64,000 bases of DNA, from NCBI GenBank assembly GCA_021799495.1, contig JAJZAI010000009.1, positions 18,416 to 82,415 on the forward strand, written 5' to 3'. This stretch comes from Deltaproteobacteria bacterium (lineage in GTDB: Bacteria; Desulfobacterota; Binatia; Binatales; Binataceae). Positions 60,401-64,000 of the stretch are shown piece after piece. Every line of letters begins with the position of its first letter. Within the stretch, counting starts at the first letter, position 1. The translations under genes were made by a program, and so were the position numbers. The notes under the pieces were generated by a model, which saw only the letters and a list, made by a program, of their open reading frames with translations, searched no databases and was not told where the DNA came from.

Positions 60401-61759
60401 ATGACCGCACTTCGGAGGGTTGGCGTCCTGCTGGTTCTTCTGATGGCTGCCGGACCGCTCGCCGGTATCGGCCGGGCCGATCCGGTACAGGACGCGATGA
60501 AACAGTGGTTTGCCGACACGGCGAATCAGGGAACGATCCCGCCCGGAACGACGATCACGATGGACAACTGGCAGCAGTACAAGCAGTACATGCCGGTTGG
60601 GATGATCGTGCTGTTCCAGGGATCGTATTTCTGGAAGATGCCGTCGGATGCGCAGATTCCGATCGGGCCGACGACGATTCATCCGCTGCCCAGGAGTTAT
60701 ATCGCCGCCAGCGAAAAATACGGCGGGCAGACCCGCGTCGTTCACGAGCCCGACGGCACGATGAACGTGGAAAACTACGTCGCCGGGATGCCGTTTCCGA
60801 ATCCGCAGGAGCCTGACCAGGGCTACAAGATCCTCGCGAATCTATGGTTCCCCGGCGGGCCGTATCTGTCGGTGCTGTCGACCGAATCGGGACTGGCGAG
60901 CTTCTGCACGGCCGACCGTTTCAACAACTCGGCCTGCACGCGGACCTCGGTGGTCTATCGCCAGTTGGCTTACAACTGGGCGCCCGGAATTCCGCGCACC
61001 GACCCGCAGGCGTCGGGCGCATGGTTCTCGGAATGGCTGATGGTCGAGCAGCCGGAACAATCGCGGTACACCGCCGACCTGACGCTGTTCTGGCAGGACC
61101 TGACAAAGATGGAAGACAGCTACGTTTTCATGCCGGCGCTGCGCCGCTCGCTCAGGCTCTCGACTTCGGCGCGATGCGCGCCGCTGTTCGGCAGCGACAT
61201 GGTGCACGACGACCAGCGCGTCGGATACAACGGCGGACTGTCGCTGTTCAACGCCGCCTTCATGGGCTCGCGCAAAATTATCGCGCTGACCGACCTGACC
61301 AACGCCGACGGCGCATGGCCCGGCAATTACGATATGCCGCTGGGATGGTCGAAGCCGTCGTGGGGGCCCTGGAGCCTGCGCACGGTTGACGTTATCGACG
61401 TGCGCCGCGTGCCCTCGCAAGCGCAGGGCTACTGCTACGGCAGCAAGATCATGTACGTCGACCATCAGTTCTACCATCAGCTCTGGGAAGACGTTTACGA
61501 CGCCAACATGAAGCTGTGGAAAGTGGTCCATATCGGGCTGCAGCCCGCCAGTCTGACCGCCGGCGAAGCGGAAGCGCCGTATGGCGGCGGCATTATCGAG
61601 ACCTATTGGGACCTGCAGAACGATCACGTAAGCCATGTCTTTACCGCCAACGCCGACGGCAAGACCGACGGCCTGCGTTTCAACAAGAACGTCCCGACGC
61701 AATACGACAACATCACGCGGTATTCGACGCCGGGCGGCTTGATGCAGATCATGCGGTAG
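60401..61759 (+). CDS. DUF1329 family exported protein, copy 3
   Basis: 452 residues. Signal peptide VGVLLVLLMAAGPLAGIGRA, then DPVQDAMKQWFADTA. ITMDNWQQYKQYMPVGMIVL, MPFPNPQEPDQGYKILAN, MPALRRSLRLSTSARC, KGYCYG-type QGYCYGSKIMYVD and YSTPGGLMQIMR match copy 2 nearly throughout. The ribosome site AGGAGG before ATG 60401 is the strongest of the four. It has its own terminator and leader, so despite the tandem layout it is probably a single-gene transcript with separate control. Confidence 0.87.
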   Translation: MTALRRVGVLLVLLMAAGPLAGIGRADPVQDAMKQWFADTANQGTIPPGTTITMDNWQQYKQYMPVGMIVLFQGSYFWKMPSDAQIPIGPTTIHPLPRSYIAASEKYGGQTRVVHEPDGTMNVENYVAGMPFPNPQEPDQGYKILANLWFPGGPYLSVLSTESGLASFCTADRFNNSACTRTSVVYRQLAYNWAPGIPRTDPQASGAWFSEWLMVEQPEQSRYTADLTLFWQDLTKMEDSYVFMPALRRSLRLSTSARCAPLFGSDMVHDDQRVGYNGGLSLFNAAFMGSRKIIALTDLTNADGAWPGNYDMPLGWSKPSWGPWSLRTVDVIDVRRVPSQAQGYCYGSKIMYVDHQFYHQLWEDVYDANMKLWKVVHIGLQPASLTAGEAEAPYGGGIIETYWDLQNDHVSHVFTANADGKTDGLRFNKNVPTQYDNITRYSTPGGLMQIMR

Positions 61760-61793
61760 CGTTCCGGACAGCCAGAATTTCTGGCGGCAAATG

Positions 61794-61836
61794 CGGCGGC
61801 CGGCGCTTTGCGCGAGCGCCGGCCGCCGTGAATTTT
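61794..61836 (+). terminator. Probable terminator after DUF1329 copy 3
   Basis: Perfect 14-base-pair stem: arms 61794-61807 (CGGCGGCCGGCGCT) and 61815-61828 with a 7-base loop, followed by TGAATTTT. It starts 35 bases after the stop. The T-run is short but the stem is very strong. Confidence 0.75.
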
Positions 61837-62230
61837 CGGCGCGCGCCAGAGTCAGCTTCGCGCCGCGAATCAATTCAGGACGCGCCGCATTCGGCCGTGC
61901 GGCGGATCAAAATTCCCAGTTGACATCGCGGTCCATTCGGGAGTAGTGCCAAGTATTAGATTTAATTGTGTTTGGGATTAGAAAGTTTGCTACAAAAAAC
62001 GTCCAAATTCGTGATTTTAAGCAATTTTGAGAGGAATTTAAGCAATTTTCTCTTGTTTGCGCTTTATTGCGACATAAGGAAAAAATAAGAATCGTTTAAC
62101 TGCGTATCAGAGAAAACCGGGGTTATCTGCAGAGCGATTTTCTTCATGCCGGAATCAAAGGGGACAACCGCACTGGCGCCAAAAAAATGCGAACGTGCGG
62201 CGATTCAGCGAGAAGGAGGCGCGGTAATCC
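61837..62230. other. AT-rich leader region before DUF1329 copy 4
   Basis: About 390 bases with no gene. Like the leader of copy 3 it turns sharply AT-rich (about 61950-62110), and it holds shared element C. A near repeat of AAGCAATTTTGAGAG/AAGCAATTTTCTC occurs near 62018-62053. Confidence 0.5.
61920..61950 (+). promoter_or_regulatory. Shared DUF1329 upstream element, site C
   Basis: TTGACA, then CGG, CATTCGGG and a final TAGTGCC, in register with site B. As a promoter it would need an 18-base spacer to TAGTGC, a poor -10, so it may instead be a regulator-binding site. It lies 280 bases before copy 4. Confidence 0.4.
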
Positions 62231-63538
62231 ATGAACAGGTCACGGGGATGGGGGATCTTTGCGATTGTGCTTGGCGCGTTAATCGCGTTTCCGGCGCTGG
62301 CGTTGGCGGACTGCGACGCCAAGCCGGGCACGGTTATCACCAAGCAGAATTGGATGCAGTACAAGGATTGTTTCTCGGAAGGCGTGCAATATTTTTGGCA
62401 GGGCGCGGGCTTCTGGAAGATGCCCGACGATGTCGAAATTCACGTCGGCCCGCAGCATCATTGGGAGTATCCCAAGGAATTCACCGAGGCCAACGAGAAA
62501 TACGGCGGGCAGGCGCGTCTAGTGCCTCAGGCAAACGGCGAGTATCAGCTTGAAAATTACATCGCGGGCTTTCCGTTCCCGGATCCGAGCGGGCCGGAGA
62601 AGGGCACCGAAATCGCCGCGAACGTAACCTACCGCCTGCAGAGTTTCCTGTATGCCGGTTTTCCCGACAACGGCTCGGCGGCTCCGTTCTACACCAAGGA
62701 TCGCTTCAACAACTGGAACCAGGAGACGGTCGATTTCGATTACCGGCAGTTGGCGTACAACTGGGATCCTGCGGTGCCCCGCGTCGATCCTAACGCCGCC
62801 GGAGCGTGGTACAGCGAATGGCTGATGGTCGAAACGCCCGAGCAGTCTCGTTATACCGCGGACCTCACGATTTTCTGGCAGGACAACCTCAAAGACGAGT
62901 CCAATTACGTCTTTATTCCAGCCCTGCGCCGCACCTTGCGGCTGGCTACGTCGGCGCGATGCGCGCCGCTGCTCGGCAGCGACATGACGCACGACGATCA
63001 GCGCGTCGGATGGAACGGCGGCGTCGGAAAATTCAACGGCAAGTTCATCAGGGATCAGAACCTGCTTGAGCTGACCATGATGAATTTGAAGGAGACCGGC
63101 AATTTCCCCGGCTCATACGACGGTACGTTGGGATGGCCGAAACCGTCGTGGGGCGATTGGGAAGTGCGGCCGGTCGATGTCATCGACGTCCAGCGCGTGC
63201 CGTCGATGCAGGCGGGATACTGCTACGGCAAGCGGCGGATGTATATCGACAAGCAGTTTTACCAGACCATGTCGGAAGACCTCTATGACTCGAACATGAA
63301 GTTGTGGAAGGTCGTGTGGATGGGCCTCGATGAAGGCATGCTCGACGGCAAGTGGAAAGAGTTCGGCGCCGGCGGCATCATCGAAACCTATTGGGATGTG
63401 CAGAACGATCACGTCAGCTATGTGACCAGCGCGGGACGCGAGGGCAAGCCCTTCATCACGGGCGTGATGGTCAAGCCGCAGTACAACGACGTGGTCAAGT
63501 ATTCGACACCGGCAGGTTTGGCGCAGTTGATGCGGTAG
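62231..63538 (+). CDS. DUF1329 family exported protein, copy 4
   Basis: 435 residues, a little shorter. Signal peptide FAIVLGALIAFPALALA, mature start DCDAKPGTVITKQNWMQYKD. It keeps WKMPDDVEIHVGP, IPALRRTLRLATSARC, HDDQRVGWNGG, AGYCYGKRRMYIDK and ends YSTPAGLAQLMR, a variant of the shared tail. The N-terminal linker found in copies 1-3 is shortened and two extra Cys appear (near residues 28 and 47), perhaps a disulfide. GGAGG lies 12 bases before ATG 62231. Likely an older duplicate with its own role. Confidence 0.85.
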   Translation: MNRSRGWGIFAIVLGALIAFPALALADCDAKPGTVITKQNWMQYKDCFSEGVQYFWQGAGFWKMPDDVEIHVGPQHHWEYPKEFTEANEKYGGQARLVPQANGEYQLENYIAGFPFPDPSGPEKGTEIAANVTYRLQSFLYAGFPDNGSAAPFYTKDRFNNWNQETVDFDYRQLAYNWDPAVPRVDPNAAGAWYSEWLMVETPEQSRYTADLTIFWQDNLKDESNYVFIPALRRTLRLATSARCAPLLGSDMTHDDQRVGWNGGVGKFNGKFIRDQNLLELTMMNLKETGNFPGSYDGTLGWPKPSWGDWEVRPVDVIDVQRVPSMQAGYCYGKRRMYIDKQFYQTMSEDLYDSNMKLWKVVWMGLDEGMLDGKWKEFGAGGIIETYWDVQNDHVSYVTSAGREGKPFITGVMVKPQYNDVVKYSTPAGLAQLMR

Positions 63539-63559
63539 CGGTTTGGTTGGCAGGCTGGC

Positions 63560-63594
63560 GCGCGGGAGGCGTTTCGCCTCCCGCGCCGTTCTTT
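63560..63594 (+). terminator. Probable terminator after DUF1329 copy 4
   Basis: Perfect 12-base-pair stem: arms 63560-63571 (GCGCGGGAGGCG) and 63575-63586 with a TTT loop, followed by CGTTCTTT. It starts 21 bases after the stop. Confidence 0.75.
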
Positions 63595-63776
63595 CCTGAA
63601 CAGTCGAATTCAAAGCGCGCGCGGATTCACGCCGGTGCGGGAAACCCGGCGGTTCGCCGCGGATGGCGAGACGCTCAACGTTCGCCGGAGGATTTCGGCG
63701 CGCGTTTCGCAGTCGCGGCGATTTCGTTAATCTGGCCTTCGGCCGGCGCCCGGGACGCGCCGCTGGAGGCAGTGCG

Positions 63777-64000
63777 TTGGCGCGAGACGAGAATCGGGCG
63801 AAGGAAGAGGCGGAACGCTTCGGCCGCAACGCCGTTGAAGTAATTTCCAGTCCGGAGCTGGAAGCGCGGCTCGCGCAAGGCCGCCCGCTCAGAATCAAGC
63901 TCGGGATGGATCCGACCGCGCCGGATCTTCATCTGGGCCATTCGATTACGCTCAAGAAACTGCGCGATTTTCAGCGCGCCGGCCATACGGTGGTGTTCCT
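63777..64000 (+). CDS. tyrS: Tyrosyl-tRNA synthetase, N-terminal part (3' truncated by window)
   Basis: The frame opened by TTG 63777 stays open to the window end. It reads [20 protein letters not shown], then [20 protein letters not shown] and [31 protein letters not shown] holds the class I HIGH-type motif (HLGH), and the surrounding wording is that of bacterial TyrS of the shorter TyrZ-like type. It charges tRNA-Tyr. GGAGG lies seven bases before the TTG, supporting this uncommon start codon. Confidence 0.85.
   Translation, partial: MARDENRAKEEAERFGRNAVEVISSPELEARLAQGRPLRIKLGMDPTAPDLHLGHSITLKKLRDFQRAGHTVVF

Overview
This is a very GC-rich bacterial chromosome segment with about fifty protein genes, packed mostly in short same-strand runs. 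I see no rRNA, tRNA, CRISPR array, complete insertion sequence or origin. The gene mix suggests an uncultured lineage near the old deltaproteobacteria, and Candidatus Binatota (Binatia) is my best guess. The clues are a large DUF6178 protein, a full hopanoid locus, an NAD-linked molybdenum formate dehydrogenase, a bacterial P450, a carotenoid hydratase-like gene and several DUF1329 proteins. This placement is inference from gene content only.

Layout. 0-0.3 kb: the end of an acyl-CoA dehydrogenase. 0.3-6.9 kb: a minus-strand run read in the order UvrD/PcrA helicase, L,D-transpeptidase, DegT aminotransferase, UDP-glucuronate decarboxylase and short-chain dehydrogenase, with an envelope and sugar-nucleotide flavour. 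7.0-11.7 kb: rlmE, a DUF151 nuclease-PDZ lipoprotein, the DUF6178 protein, thiD and a nitrate-reductase-associated protein. 11.8-20.8 kb: formate dehydrogenase genes fdsG, fdsB and fdsA, then about 2.7 kb of foreign or decayed DNA (bestrophin-like remnant, MFS transporter, frameshifted methyltransferase), then fdsD and an Gfo/Idh/MocA oxidoreductase. 21.0-35.1 kb: a TetR regulator and a hopanoid locus holding hpnH, ispA, a zinc dehydrogenase, shc, dxr, hpnC, hpnD, hpnE, hpnA, a cruF-like gene, hpnG on the opposite strand, and hpnK.

35.2-47.1 kb: an M1 aminopeptidase, a kinase-fold phosphotransferase, an orphan HlyD/EmrA adaptor, two secreted proteins, a VWA-FHA membrane protein and acetolactate synthase. 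47.2-48.9 kb: a small island of visibly lower GC, with an SDH-type Clp-fold serine proteinase and, antisense just after it, what looks like the end of a trypsin-like peptidase. 49.0-54.7 kb: a carboxymuconolactone-decarboxylase-like protein, a D-aminoacylase-like amidohydrolase, and an acyl-CoA ligase divergent from a P450. 54.9-63.5 kb: ctaA and ctaB, then four successive DUF1329 paralogues. 63.8 kb to the end: the start of tyrS.

How the genes fit together. The hopanoid locus encodes a step of isoprenoid precursor supply (Dxr), farnesyl diphosphate synthesis (IspA), squalene synthesis (HpnC, HpnD, HpnE), cyclisation (Shc) and side-chain extension (HpnH, HpnG). It adds two less usual members, a zinc dehydrogenase and a CruF-like membrane protein. 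The formate dehydrogenase would supply NADH from formate, which suits a methylotrophic or C1-using lifestyle. CtaA and CtaB make heme A for a cytochrome oxidase encoded elsewhere. The DUF1329 array is the least understood part: four exported paralogues share a C-terminal signature, and three share a roughly 30-base upstream element.
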